This document shows, piece after piece, positions 56,452 to 64,000 of a stretch of 64,000 nt of DNA. Below the pieces are notes generated by a model, which was not told where the DNA came from, did no database searches, and worked only from the letters and a program-made list of their open reading frames with translations. The DNA is taken from assembly GCF_019511645.1 (NCBI RefSeq), contig NZ_JAEUAX010000001.1, positions 372,001 through 436,000 of the forward strand. Direction: 5' to 3'. The position numbers and the translations under genes were made by a program. Source of the DNA: Microbacterium ureisolvens. Its GTDB lineage: Bacteria; Actinomycetota; Actinomycetes; Actinomycetales; Microbacteriaceae. Every line of letters begins with the position of its first letter. Position 1 is the first letter of the stretch.

Positions 56452-57225
56452 ATGGGTTACATCAAGTCCGCCGCTCTCGACGAGACCGGCTTCGTGGTGC
56501 TCGACTCCTACGGTGGGGAGGTCGACCCGCAGGAGTGGCTCTCGATCGAGTACGTCGACTGGAAGTCGTCGGGCGACACCCGCTTCGCACCGCTGGCCTC
56601 CGCCAAGGGCGAGATCGAGTGCAACGGCTTCTGGAACCACACGCCGCCGCGCACCGACAAGGACGGCGTCTGGATCCCCGAGCAGACCGAGAAGGCGCCG
56701 ACCCTCACGCGCCGCGCACAGGAGCCGGGCGCAAACGTCGGCCGCTGCCGCATCATCGAACTGCAGCCGAACACCTACGCCGACGCGCTGTACAACCTGC
56801 ACCAGGACGACAACAACCGCCTCAACCCCGACGGCACCGGCTGGGTCGTCCGCGGCTTCTTCAACCTCACCGACGACAAGAACAGCTACTTCGTGCTGCG
56901 TGAGAATCGCACCGACCCCAGCATCGAGTACCGTGTGGCGCTTCCCGCAGGCGCGCAGCTCATCGTCGACACGCAGCGCCTGTGGCACGCCGTGCACCAC
57001 GACGGCACCGAGCCGCGCTACTGCCTCATCACCTCCTGGGAGTCGGGCCCCGAGCTCGACGCCTACATGGAGAAGTACCACGCCGTGCCGACCGCGCCCC
57101 AGTTCGAGGTCGCCCAGGAGGTGCTCGACGCCGGTCAGGCCGAGCAGGCCCGCCGCGATGCCGCACGTGCCGCGTACTACGCCGCCAAGGGCAAAGCCGA
57201 GGTCCAGGCCATGAGCGAGGCCTGA
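56452..57225 (+). CDS. putative Fe(II)/2-oxoglutarate oxygenase-like protein (unnamed family)
   Basis: A 257-residue soluble protein. NLHQDDNNRLNPDG (H-x-D at about residues 118-120), followed about 55 residues later by QRLWHAVHHDGTEPRYCLITSWES (distal His, then Arg), has the spacing of the 2-His-1-carboxylate iron site and the 2-oxoglutarate-binding Arg in cupin-fold dioxygenases. The N-terminus (1-60) and an Ala/Gln-rich C-terminal helix (about 225-257) are unassigned. I cannot name the family or substrate. The upstream iron-box-like site fits an iron-linked role. Confidence 0.7.
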   Translation: MGYIKSAALDETGFVVLDSYGGEVDPQEWLSIEYVDWKSSGDTRFAPLASAKGEIECNGFWNHTPPRTDKDGVWIPEQTEKAPTLTRRAQEPGANVGRCRIIELQPNTYADALYNLHQDDNNRLNPDGTGWVVRGFFNLTDDKNSYFVLRENRTDPSIEYRVALPAGAQLIVDTQRLWHAVHHDGTEPRYCLITSWESGPELDAYMEKYHAVPTAPQFEVAQEVLDAGQAEQARRDAARAAYYAAKGKAEVQAMSEA

Positions 57226-57241
57226 GCACCGCGTGCGATCG

Positions 57242-57281
57242 GAGGGCCCGGGAATCACAGTCTTGTGATTCCCGGGCCCTC
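57242..57281 (+). terminator. terminator after the oxygenase-like gene
   Basis: A perfect 18-bp stem (57242-57259 with 57264-57281) around GTCT, 16 bp after the stop. Confidence 0.85.
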
Positions 57282-57371
57282 TCCGCGATAATGGCGGCAG
57301 CACAACCGAACAGCACGTCATGACACCGTCACAGGTCGTAGGGGAAGACGCACCTGACGAACGGAGAGATC

Positions 57372-57875
57372 ATGGCGACACACAATGCGCGTGGGGTGAT
57401 CTTCATCCACTCCGCGCCACGAGCGTTGTGCCCGCACCTCGAGTGGGCGGTCGGGCGCGCCCTCGGCCGCGCTGTCAGCTTCGACTGGGCGGATCAGCCG
57501 GTACTGACCGGCAGCAGGCGCTCGGAGTTCTACTGGGAGGGCGCCGCAGGGACAGGTTCCGCGCTGGCGACGGCGATCCGCGGCTGGGAGCATCTGCGGT
57601 TCGAGGTCACCGAGGATCCCACCCCTCGCAGCGACGGAGGTCGCTGGCTGCACACACCGGGTCTCGGCATCCATTACGCCCAGACCGACAGCGCGGGCAA
57701 CGTCGTGATCGGCGAGGACCGCATCCGCTACGCGATGGAGATCGCCGGCGGAGACGCGTTCGAGCTGCAGCGCGAACTCGACGTGGCGCTCGGCGCCGCA
57801 TGGGACGAGGAGCTCGAGCCGTTCCGGCACGCGAGCGACGATGCGCCCGTCGTATGGCTGCACAAGGTCGGCTGA
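57372..57875 (+). CDS. DUF3145 family protein
   Basis: A 167-residue protein matching the actinobacterial DUF3145 family: ARGVIFIHSAPRALCPHLEWAVG at the start, LRFEVTEDPTPRSDGGRW in the middle and DDAPVVWLHKVG at the end. No activity is known. The family is typically found beside fatty-acid synthesis genes in actinobacteria, as here. GGAGAG lies 5 bp before ATG, and GATAAT at 57286-57291 may be its -10, giving a leader of about 75 nt. Confidence 0.88.
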   Translation: MATHNARGVIFIHSAPRALCPHLEWAVGRALGRAVSFDWADQPVLTGSRRSEFYWEGAAGTGSALATAIRGWEHLRFEVTEDPTPRSDGGRWLHTPGLGIHYAQTDSAGNVVIGEDRIRYAMEIAGGDAFELQRELDVALGAAWDEELEPFRHASDDAPVVWLHKVG

Positions 57876-57972
57876 ACAACCCCACAGACGCAGGCGGCGC
57901 GAGGCGCCATTACCGAGGCTCGGAGGCCGCGAATCCCGGGCCGCGGGACCGCGAACCGCCGCCTGACACGAC

Positions 57973-58005
57973 AGACGCCCCCGGTCGGCTTCACCGGGGG
58001 CGTCT
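57973..58005. terminator. bidirectional terminator between DUF3145 and fabF
   Basis: A perfect 13-bp stem (AGACGCCCCCGGT with ACCGGGGGCGTCT) with a 7-nt loop, between convergent genes. Confidence 0.85.
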
Positions 58006-58019
58006 TCGCGTCGGTGTCG

Positions 58020-59258
58020 TCAGACCGAGCGGAATGCGACGACGGCGTTGTGACCGCCGAAACCGAACGAGTTGCTGATCGCGAGCTGGTCACCGGCGCC
58101 GAGGGCGATCGGCGAGCCCGCGATGCGCAGCGGGATGTCGGGGTCCTGCGTGGTGACGTTGATGGTCGGCGGCGCCTGACGCTCACGCAGCGCGAGGAGC
58201 GTGAAGATCGCCTCGAGCGCACCGGTGCCGCCCAGTAGGTGCCCGGTCGCGCCCTTCGTCGCCGAGACGGGGATCTCGTGGACGCGGTCGCCGAAGACGC
58301 TCAGCAGCGCCTTGTACTCGGCGATGTCGCCGGTGGGGGTCGACGTGGCGTGCGCGTTGATGTGCGTGACCTCGTCGGGCGTCGCGCCCGCCTGCTCGAG
58401 CGCGAGGCGAACGGCGCGCGAGGCGCCGAGACCTTCGGGCTCCGGAGCCGTGATGTGATACGAATCCGCGGTCACGCCGCCGCCCACGACCTCGCCGTAG
58501 ATCTTGGCACCGCGGGCCTTCGCGTGCTCCTCGGTCTCGAGGACCAGGGCCGCCGCACCCTCGCCCATGACGAAGCCGTCACGGTCGACGCTGTACGGCC
58601 GCGACGCGGTCTCGGGGGAGTCGTTGCGCTTGGACAGCGCCTGCATCGCGGCGAACGCAGCGATCGTGAGCGGGTGGATGACCGCCTCGGCACCACCCGC
58701 GATGATGACGTCGGCCTGACCGGCGCGAAGGCTCTCGAAGGCGTTGACGAGCGACTCGGTGCTCGACGCGCACGCCGACGCCACGGTCCGCGCGTAGGCG
58801 CGGGCGTTCAGATGCATCGAGACGGCGGCGGCCGGCGCGTTCGGCATGAGCATCGGGACGCTCATCGGCATGACCCGGCGGGGGCCCTTGGTCTTGAGCG
58901 TGTCCCAGCCGGCGAGGGTCGTCTGGAGCCCACCGATGCCGGTCGCGAAATCGACGGCGAACCGCTCGGGCTCGACCTCGGGCTTGCCTGCGTCCTCCCA
59001 TGCCTCGAACGCCGCGACGAGCGCGAACTGCGCCGATGGGTCGAGGCGATTCGCGACGGGGCGCTCCAGCACGGTATCGGGCCGGATGAGCGCCTGCGCG
59101 GCGAAAGTGACGGGGAGCTGGTACTCCTCGACCCAATCCTGCTCGATGCGGTGCGTGCCGGATGCGCCGCTCAGCAGCGCCGACCAGCTCTCGGGCGCGG
59201 TGCCGCCGATGGGGGTCGATGCGCCGATGCCGGTGACGACGATACGGGGTGTGCTCAT
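58020..59258 (-). CDS. fabF: beta-ketoacyl-ACP synthase II
   Basis: A 412-residue thiolase-fold condensing enzyme extending acyl-ACP with malonyl-ACP. The Cys-His-His triad is Cys163 (SACASS), His303 (NAHATSTPTGD) and His340 (ATKGATGHLLGG). SNSFGFGGHN closes the active site. It is the last gene of the fabD-fabH-acpP-fabF operon. Confidence 0.95.
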   Translation of the reverse strand: MSTPRIVVTGIGASTPIGGTAPESWSALLSGASGTHRIEQDWVEEYQLPVTFAAQALIRPDTVLERPVANRLDPSAQFALVAAFEAWEDAGKPEVEPERFAVDFATGIGGLQTTLAGWDTLKTKGPRRVMPMSVPMLMPNAPAAAVSMHLNARAYARTVASACASSTESLVNAFESLRAGQADVIIAGGAEAVIHPLTIAAFAAMQALSKRNDSPETASRPYSVDRDGFVMGEGAAALVLETEEHAKARGAKIYGEVVGGGVTADSYHITAPEPEGLGASRAVRLALEQAGATPDEVTHINAHATSTPTGDIAEYKALLSVFGDRVHEIPVSATKGATGHLLGGTGALEAIFTLLALRERQAPPTINVTTQDPDIPLRIAGSPIALGAGDQLAISNSFGFGGHNAVVAFRSV

Positions 59259-59314
59259 GGATCAGAGTCCTCGCGTGATGGCCGGTGGGGGCCGCGGCCC
59301 CCACCGGGATGGTC

Positions 59315-59563
59315 CTACGCCTGGTTCGACGTGATGAAGGTGACGGCGTCGCCGACGGTCTTGAGGTTCTTGACCTCGTCGTCCGGGATGGTGACGCCGA
59401 ACTTCTCCTCGGCGTTGACGACGATCGTCATCATCGAGATCGAGTCGATGTCGAGGTCGTCGGTGAACGACTTCTCGAGCGCGACCTCGTCGGCCGAGAT
59501 ACCGGTCTCGTCGGTGATGAGCTCCGCGAGTCCCGCGAGGACCTCGTCGTTGGTGAATGCCAT
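59315..59563 (-). CDS. acpP: acyl carrier protein
   Basis: An 82-residue acidic four-helix protein. Ser41 in DLDIDSISMM is the 4'-phosphopantetheine site (D-S-I here, as in actinobacterial FAS-II ACPs; E. coli has D-S-L). It carries growing acyl chains for FabF and FabH. AGGAGA precedes ATG. Confidence 0.96.
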   Translation of the reverse strand: MAFTNDEVLAGLAELITDETGISADEVALEKSFTDDLDIDSISMMTIVVNAEEKFGVTIPDDEVKNLKTVGDAVTFITSNQA

Positions 59564-59637
59564 GGGATTCTCCTGTTTGTTAGGGGTAGGCGTGCCCGAG
59601 CGGGCCGGGAATCAGTCTAGGGTCGCGGTTCGTCGCG

Positions 59638-60639
59638 TCAGGGAAGGACGACCACCTGCGCGCCGAAAACCAGTCCGGCGCCGAAGCCGATCTGGAGGGC
59701 GAGGCCGCCGCTGAGCTCGGGGTGCTCCTCGAGCAGGCGGTGTGCGGCCAGCGGGATGGAGGCTGCCGAGGTGTTGCCGGTGGTCTCGATGTCGCGGCCG
59801 ATCAGCACCGTGTCGGGGAGGCCGAGCTGCTTGGCGAACTCATCGATGATGCGCATGTTGGCCTGGTGCGGCACGAAGGCGGCGAGATCGGATGCCTCGA
59901 CCCCCGCAGCCTCGAGCGCCTGGCGTGCGACCTTCACCATCTCCCAGACGGCCCACCGGAAGACGGTGGGGCCTTCCTGACGCAGGGTCGGCCACGGCGC
60001 GACGCCGTCGCGGAACTCGGTCAGTGTGTGGTTCATGCCCACCGCGTCGGACTTGGACCCGTCGGACCCCCAGATCGTCGGACCGATGCCGGGAGTGTCG
60101 CTCGGGCCGATCACGACCGCTCCTGCGCCGTCGCCGAGCAGGAACGAGATGCTGCGATCGGCGGGGTCGACGATGTCGCTGAGCTTCTCGGCCCCGATCA
60201 CGACGGCGTAGTGTGCAGCGCCCGCACGGATCAGCGCGTCGGCCTGGGTCACCCCGTAGGCGAAGCCCGCGCATGCGGCGTTCACGTCGTAGGCGGCGGC
60301 GGGGTTCGCGCCGACGCGGTCGGCGACGATCGCCGATACCGACGGGCTCTGCTTGGGGTTGCTGATCGTGGCCACGATGACCGCGTCCACCTGTGACGGA
60401 TCGACCCCGGAGCGCTCGATCGCCTCGCGGGCGGCATCCGTCGCCAGATCGACGGCATCGGTCTCGGGCACGGCGCGCGTGCGAGTGATGATGCCGGTGC
60501 GCTGGCGGATCCACTCGTCGCTCGAGTCGATGGGGCCGATGAGGTCGTCGTTCGGGACGGCGATCTCGCCGCGTGCGGCGCCGTAGGCGTAGATGCGCGT
60601 GTGGGCGGCACCGGTGGGCTGGATGAGGCTGCGGATCAT
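59638..60639 (-). CDS. fabH: beta-ketoacyl-ACP synthase III
   Basis: A 333-residue enzyme starting fatty-acid synthesis by condensing an acyl-CoA with malonyl-ACP. The triad is Cys123 (NAACAGF), His258 (FVPHQANMRI) and Asn289 (TTGNTSAASIP). In actinobacteria it often prefers branched-chain primers, consistent with iso/anteiso fatty acids, but specificity cannot be read from sequence. It starts 14 bp after fabD. Confidence 0.95.
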   Translation of the reverse strand: MIRSLIQPTGAAHTRIYAYGAARGEIAVPNDDLIGPIDSSDEWIRQRTGIITRTRAVPETDAVDLATDAAREAIERSGVDPSQVDAVIVATISNPKQSPSVSAIVADRVGANPAAAYDVNAACAGFAYGVTQADALIRAGAAHYAVVIGAEKLSDIVDPADRSISFLLGDGAGAVVIGPSDTPGIGPTIWGSDGSKSDAVGMNHTLTEFRDGVAPWPTLRQEGPTVFRWAVWEMVKVARQALEAAGVEASDLAAFVPHQANMRIIDEFAKQLGLPDTVLIGRDIETTGNTSAASIPLAAHRLLEEHPELSGGLALQIGFGAGLVFGAQVVVLP

Positions 60640-60653
60640 GCGGGGTACTCCGG

Positions 60654-61565
60654 TCAGGCGGCGGCGGCCGCCAGCGCGGCGGCGGCCTCGAGGTCAGCGG
60701 GCGTCTTGACGGCGACTGCCGGGACTCCGCGCAGCGCGCGCTTCGCGAGCCCGACGAGCGTGCCCGCGGGGGCCAGTTCCACGATGCCGGATACGCCGGC
60801 GTCGGCGAAGGACGTCATGCAGAGGTCCCAGCGCACCGGCGAGGCCACCTGGTCGACGAGAAGGTCGACGAACGTGCGCCCCGTGCTCACCGCCGACCCG
60901 TCTCGGTTCGTCCACAGCGTCACCCCGGGATCGGAGACGTCGTGGTCGGTGACGGCCGCCCGCAGGGTCTCGACGGCCGGTGCCATGTAGCGCGTGTGGA
61001 AGGCGCCGGCGACCTGGAGGGGGATCACACGGGTCCCGGAGACCGGCTCGGCCGCGAGGGCCTGGAGCGCGTCCAGCGCGCCGGCGACCACGAGCTGCCC
61101 GCCGCCGTTGTAGTTCGCGGGGGAGAGCCCGAGTTCTTCGAGCCGAGCGAGGACGGATGCCTCGTCCCCGCCGATCACGGCGCTCATGCCGGTCTCGGCG
61201 GCCGCCGCAGCCTCGGCCATCGCCCGACCGCGGATTCCCACGAGGGTGAGCGCGGACTCTTCGCTCAGCACGCCGGCCACCGCGGCGGCGGCGAACTCGC
61301 CGACGGAATGCCCGGCGACGCCGCCGATGCGCTCACGATCGGGCAGCGCGTTCCACGACAGCAGGCTGGCAGCGACGATGAGCGGCTGCGCCACCTGGGT
61401 GTCGCGGATCTGGTCGGCGTCCCACTCGGTGCCGGCGGCGACAAGGTCGACCCCCGACCACTCGGAGTACCGGGCGAGGCGATCCGCCGCGCCGTCCGAT
61501 TCGAGCCAGGGGGTCAGGAAGCCGGGGGACTGGGACCCCTGCCCGGGGAAGACGGCGATTCTCAC
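60654..61565 (-). CDS. fabD: malonyl-CoA:ACP transacylase
   Basis: A 303-residue enzyme supplying malonyl-ACP. FPGQGSQSPG is the oxyanion loop, Ser87 lies in AGHSVGE and His190 in GAFHTRYM. It is the first fab gene and starts 94 bp after fasR. That gap contains a palindrome (61636-61648), so the fab genes probably have their own promoter. Confidence 0.95.
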   Translation of the reverse strand: MRIAVFPGQGSQSPGFLTPWLESDGAADRLARYSEWSGVDLVAAGTEWDADQIRDTQVAQPLIVAASLLSWNALPDRERIGGVAGHSVGEFAAAAVAGVLSEESALTLVGIRGRAMAEAAAAAETGMSAVIGGDEASVLARLEELGLSPANYNGGGQLVVAGALDALQALAAEPVSGTRVIPLQVAGAFHTRYMAPAVETLRAAVTDHDVSDPGVTLWTNRDGSAVSTGRTFVDLLVDQVASPVRWDLCMTSFADAGVSGIVELAPAGTLVGLAKRALRGVPAVAVKTPADLEAAAALAAAAA

Positions 61566-61635
61566 CGTTCCATCCTGCCAAGGATCAGAAAGGTCGTTCT
61601 GGCAACACCGTCACAAGAATCACGCGCGGCTTTGT

Positions 61636-61648
61636 GTGTGGCCCACAC
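61636..61648. promoter_or_regulatory. 13-bp palindrome upstream of fabD, candidate FasR site
   Basis: GTGTGG-C-CCACAC, perfect 6-bp arms, 71 bp upstream of the fabD start and just after the fasR stop. The position suits an activator of the fab operon. Confidence 0.4.
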
Positions 61649-61659
61649 TGACCGGGCGA

Positions 61660-62877
61660 TCAAGCGGAGTTGCGCCGGGCCGGCGGACGGCGGCGCGAGG
61701 CATCCGTTCCGATCGATCCGAGGATCAGCGCCGTCTGCAGGATCAGCGCCTCCCGGGGGCCGGTGGCGTCCCAGCCGATGACCTCCGACACGCGCTTGAG
61801 TCGGTAGCGCACGGTGTTGGGATGCACGAACAGCTCGCGGGCGGTGGCCTCGAGCGACCGGCCGTTGTCGAGGTAGGCCCAGAGCGTCGACACGAGGTCG
61901 GCGCTGTGCGACTGGAGCGGTCGGTAGATGCGCTCGACCAGAGTGAGCTTGGCGAGCGGATCGCCCGCGAGAGCGCGCTCGGGGAGGAGATCGTCCGCCT
62001 CCACCGGCCGGGGTGCGTGGCGCCACGCGCGCGCGACGGCGAATCCGGCGAGGGCGGCGCGGGCGCTCTGGCTCGCATCGACGAGTGCCGGCACCGTGGG
62101 GCCGAGCACGAGGTACCCGGCGCCGAAGCCGGGCTCGAGGCGGCGTGCGATCTCGGCGAACGGAAGATCGGTGACCGCATCGTCCGCGACGGCGGCCGGC
62201 TCGGCGCGCCCGACCACCAGCACGAGCCGGGAGCCCTGCACGCCGATCAGCACGTCGACGCCGAGCTTGCGCGCCGTACGGCGGAGCTGGTCGACGTCGA
62301 ACTGCGGGGGCGTCGTGCCCACGAGCACCGCGACCTCGCCGTGGCCGTGCCATCCGAGGGCGGCGATGCGGCTCGGCAGCTCCTCGTCGGCCTCGCCCGT
62401 GAGGATCGAGTCGACGACCAGAGCCTCCAGGCGCGCATCCCAGAGGCCGCGCGCCTCGGCGGCCCGGGCGTAGACGTCTGCGGCGGCGAACGCCACTTCG
62501 CGCGAGTACAGCAGGATCGCCTCGCGCAGGTGCTCGCCCTTGCCCGCGACCCGCTCCTCCGTCACCTCGACGGTGACGCGGATCAGCTGCAGGGTCTGCT
62601 GCAGGCTCACGCTTCGCAGCAGCTCACGGGGGGCCGCGGCGAAGATGTCGGACGCGATCCACGGCGTGGAGCCGGGCTCGTCGTACCACGAGATGAACGA
62701 CGTGATGCCGGCCTGCGCCACCAGCCCGACGGCGGAGCGTCGGGCCGGCGGCATCTCGGCATACCAGGGCAGCGTCTCCTCGAGGCGCTTGATGGTGACG
62801 GTCGCCAGGTCGCCCGAGATGCGTCGCAGCCAGGCGAGCGTCTCGACCTTGTCCATCACCTCGGTGGACTTGCCCAT
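61660..62877 (-). CDS. fasR: FasR-like PucR/CdaR family transcriptional regulator
   Basis: A 405-residue regulator. The N-terminal 150 residues are helical, the middle has a GGDEF-like CdaR-type fold, and the C-terminal PucR helix-turn-helix is LEATARELFVHPNTVRYRLKRVSEVIG (about 350-378). Position directly upstream of fabD matches Streptomyces coelicolor FasR, which activates fabDHPF. The start is ATG 62877; ATG 62856 (MDKVETL) is possible. It lies 7 bp after aceE, so transcription may be coupled to pyruvate dehydrogenase. Confidence 0.82.
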   Translation of the reverse strand: MGKSTEVMDKVETLAWLRRISGDLATVTIKRLEETLPWYAEMPPARRSAVGLVAQAGITSFISWYDEPGSTPWIASDIFAAAPRELLRSVSLQQTLQLIRVTVEVTEERVAGKGEHLREAILLYSREVAFAAADVYARAAEARGLWDARLEALVVDSILTGEADEELPSRIAALGWHGHGEVAVLVGTTPPQFDVDQLRRTARKLGVDVLIGVQGSRLVLVVGRAEPAAVADDAVTDLPFAEIARRLEPGFGAGYLVLGPTVPALVDASQSARAALAGFAVARAWRHAPRPVEADDLLPERALAGDPLAKLTLVERIYRPLQSHSADLVSTLWAYLDNGRSLEATARELFVHPNTVRYRLKRVSEVIGWDATGPREALILQTALILGSIGTDASRRRPPARRNSA

Positions 62878-62884
62878 CCGCGGT

Positions 62885-64000
62885 TCAGCTCTCGCCGCCC
62901 GCGTTCCCGCTCGTGCCGGCGGTCACGTCGTGCAGGCGGTACTTCTGGATGGCCTGCGCGGCCAGGCTGCGGTCGACCGCACCCTCTTCGGCCAGGGCCT
63001 GCAGAGTCCGGACCGCGACCGACGGGCCGTCGATCTTGAAGAAGCGACGGGCCGCGGCGCGCGTGTCGGAGAAGCCGAAGCCGTCCGCACCGAGGGTCGC
63101 GAAGCGGTTCGGCACCCACGGACGGATCTGGTCCTGCACCGCGTGCATGAAGTCGCTGACCGCGACCACCGGCCCGGCGGCATCCTTCAGCTTCTGCGTC
63201 AGGTAGGCCGTGTGCGGCTCCTCCTCCGGGTGGAGGAAGTTGTGCTCGTCGGCGGCGAGGCCGTCGCGTCGCAGTTCGCTCCACGAGGTGACCGACCAGA
63301 CGTCCGCCTGCACGCCCCAGTCGTCGCGCAGCAGCTGCTGCGCTTCGAGCGCCCACGGCACGCCCACGCCCGACGCGAGCAGCTGAGCCTTGGGACCCTC
63401 GCCGTCGGCGGTCGAGACGCGGTGGATGCCGCGAACGATGCCGTCGACGTCCACGCCCTCGGGCTCCGCCGGCTGCACCAGCGGCTCGTTGTACACCGTG
63501 AGGTAGTACATGACGTTCGGGTCGGGGTGGTTCCCGCCGTACATGCGCTCGATGCCCGAACGGACGATGTGCGCGATCTCGTAGCCGTACGCGGGGTCGT
63601 ACGACACGGTCGCCGGGTTGGTCGCGGCGAGGAGCAGCGAGTGGCCGTCCGCGTGCTGAAGGCCCTCACCGGTCAGCGTGGTGCGTCCAGCGGTCGCACC
63701 GATGATGAAGCCGCGCGCCATCTGGTCGCCGGCCGCCCACTGTGCATCGCCGGTGCGCTGGAAGCCGAACATCGAGTAGAAGACGTAGACCGGGATGAGC
63801 GGCTCGCCGTGCGTGGCGTAGGAGGTGCCCGCCGCGGTGAACGCCGCGACGGCGCCCGCCTCGTTGATGCCGACGTGGACGATCTGACCCTGCGGGCTCT
63901 CCTTGTAGGCCAGGAGCAGCTCGCGGTCGACCGACGTGTAGTTCTGGCCGTGCGGGTTGTAGATCTTCGCCGACGGGAAGAACGCGTCCATGCCGAAGGT
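62885..64000 (-). CDS. aceE: pyruvate dehydrogenase E1 component, C-terminal part (gene runs off the window)
   Basis: The last 372 or so residues of a homodimeric E1 (about 900 residues when complete). [21 protein letters not shown], the [23 protein letters not shown] block, [27 protein letters not shown] and HDVTAGTSG are all AceE-specific. E1 decarboxylates pyruvate with thiamine diphosphate to feed acetyl-CoA to the fab pathway encoded downstream. The N-terminal thiamine-binding half lies beyond position 64000. Confidence 0.95.
   Translation of the reverse strand, partial: TFGMDAFFPSAKIYNPHGQNYTSVDRELLLAYKESPQGQIVHVGINEAGAVAAFTAAGTSYATHGEPLIPVYVFYSMFGFQRTGDAQWAAGDQMARGFIIGATAGRTTLTGEGLQHADGHSLLLAATNPATVSYDPAYGYEIAHIVRSGIERMYGGNHPDPNVMYYLTVYNEPLVQPAEPEGVDVDGIVRGIHRVSTADGEGPKAQLLASGVGVPWALEAQQLLRDDWGVQADVWSVTSWSELRRDGLAADEHNFLHPEEEPHTAYLTQKLKDAAGPVVAVSDFMHAVQDQIRPWVPNRFATLGADGFGFSDTRAAARRFFKIDGPSVAVRTLQALAEEGAVDRSLAAQAIQKYRLHDVTAGTSGNAGGES

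Noticed and set aside
54283-57225. Multi-gene defence island
   Set aside because: Only the DUF262 gene has a defence-type architecture. The flanking nagE, oxygenase-like, DUF3145 and fab genes do not.

Overview
The window is chromosomal DNA from a high-GC actinobacterium, most likely a Microbacteriaceae member such as Microbacterium. The evidence is the strong G/C third-position bias, the actinobacterial gene orders (hrcA-dnaJ-rsmE, phoH-ybeY-CBS-era, recO-uppS, dusB-dgt-dnaG, aceE-fasR-fabD-fabH-acpP-fabF), the DUF3145 and DUF1990 families, and the many start codons that sit 6-7 bases after a TANNNT -10 box. That spacing is expected for leaderless mRNAs. It is a housekeeping region. I see no prophage, transposase, integrase or CRISPR array.

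Layout. 1-9.3 kb: small-metabolism and repair genes: a VOC protein, a sugar-dehydrogenase lipoprotein, a zinc metallopeptidase, an AidB-like acyl-CoA dehydrogenase, a NagZ-type GH3 lipoprotein, an SRAP DNA-repair protein, an APP1-type phosphatase and DedA. 9.3-17.8 kb: pabB, leuS, comEA-comEC (DNA uptake), holA, rpsT. 18-22.5 kb: beta-glucosidase plus MFS carrier behind a 20-bp palindrome, an alpha/beta hydrolase and an aminotransferase. 22.6-33.7 kb: lepA, DUF1990, hemW, then hrcA (with a CIRCE operator), dnaJ, rsmE, and the tightly overlapping HIT-phoH-ybeY-CNNM-era operon. 33.8-35.8 kb: leuA behind a transcription attenuator with a 17-residue leader peptide carrying four consecutive Leu codons. 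35.8-42.4 kb: TRIC channel, MarR regulator, recO-uppS, envelope proteins, FrnE-like oxidoreductase, glutathione peroxidase. 42.5-51.1 kb: dusB-dgt-dnaG, an ABC ATPase, tRNA-Asn, DUF305 protein, def, DMT transporter, tRNA-Met. 51.2-57.9 kb: TMEM175-like channel, a GlcNAc-type PTS permease, a DUF262/DUF1524 (GmrSD-like) putative restriction protein, an HxD...H oxygenase-like protein with an iron-box-like site, and DUF3145. 58-64 kb: pyruvate dehydrogenase E1 (cut by the window end), FasR and the FAS-II genes.

How they work together. Several sets are clearly cooperative: chaperone control (HrcA/CIRCE/DnaJ), leucine supply and use (leuA attenuator, leuS), replication initiation and nucleotide control (dnaG, dgt), RNA and ribosome maturation (ybeY, era, rsmE, lepA), and acetyl-CoA production coupled to fatty-acid synthesis (aceE-fasR-fab). 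The least-explained parts are 54.2-57.3 kb (restriction-like gene and orphan oxygenase-like gene, each with its own putative operator) and a recurrent compact architecture in which two divergent leaderless genes share an intergenic region of 40-43 bp with their -10 boxes 16-18 bp apart.
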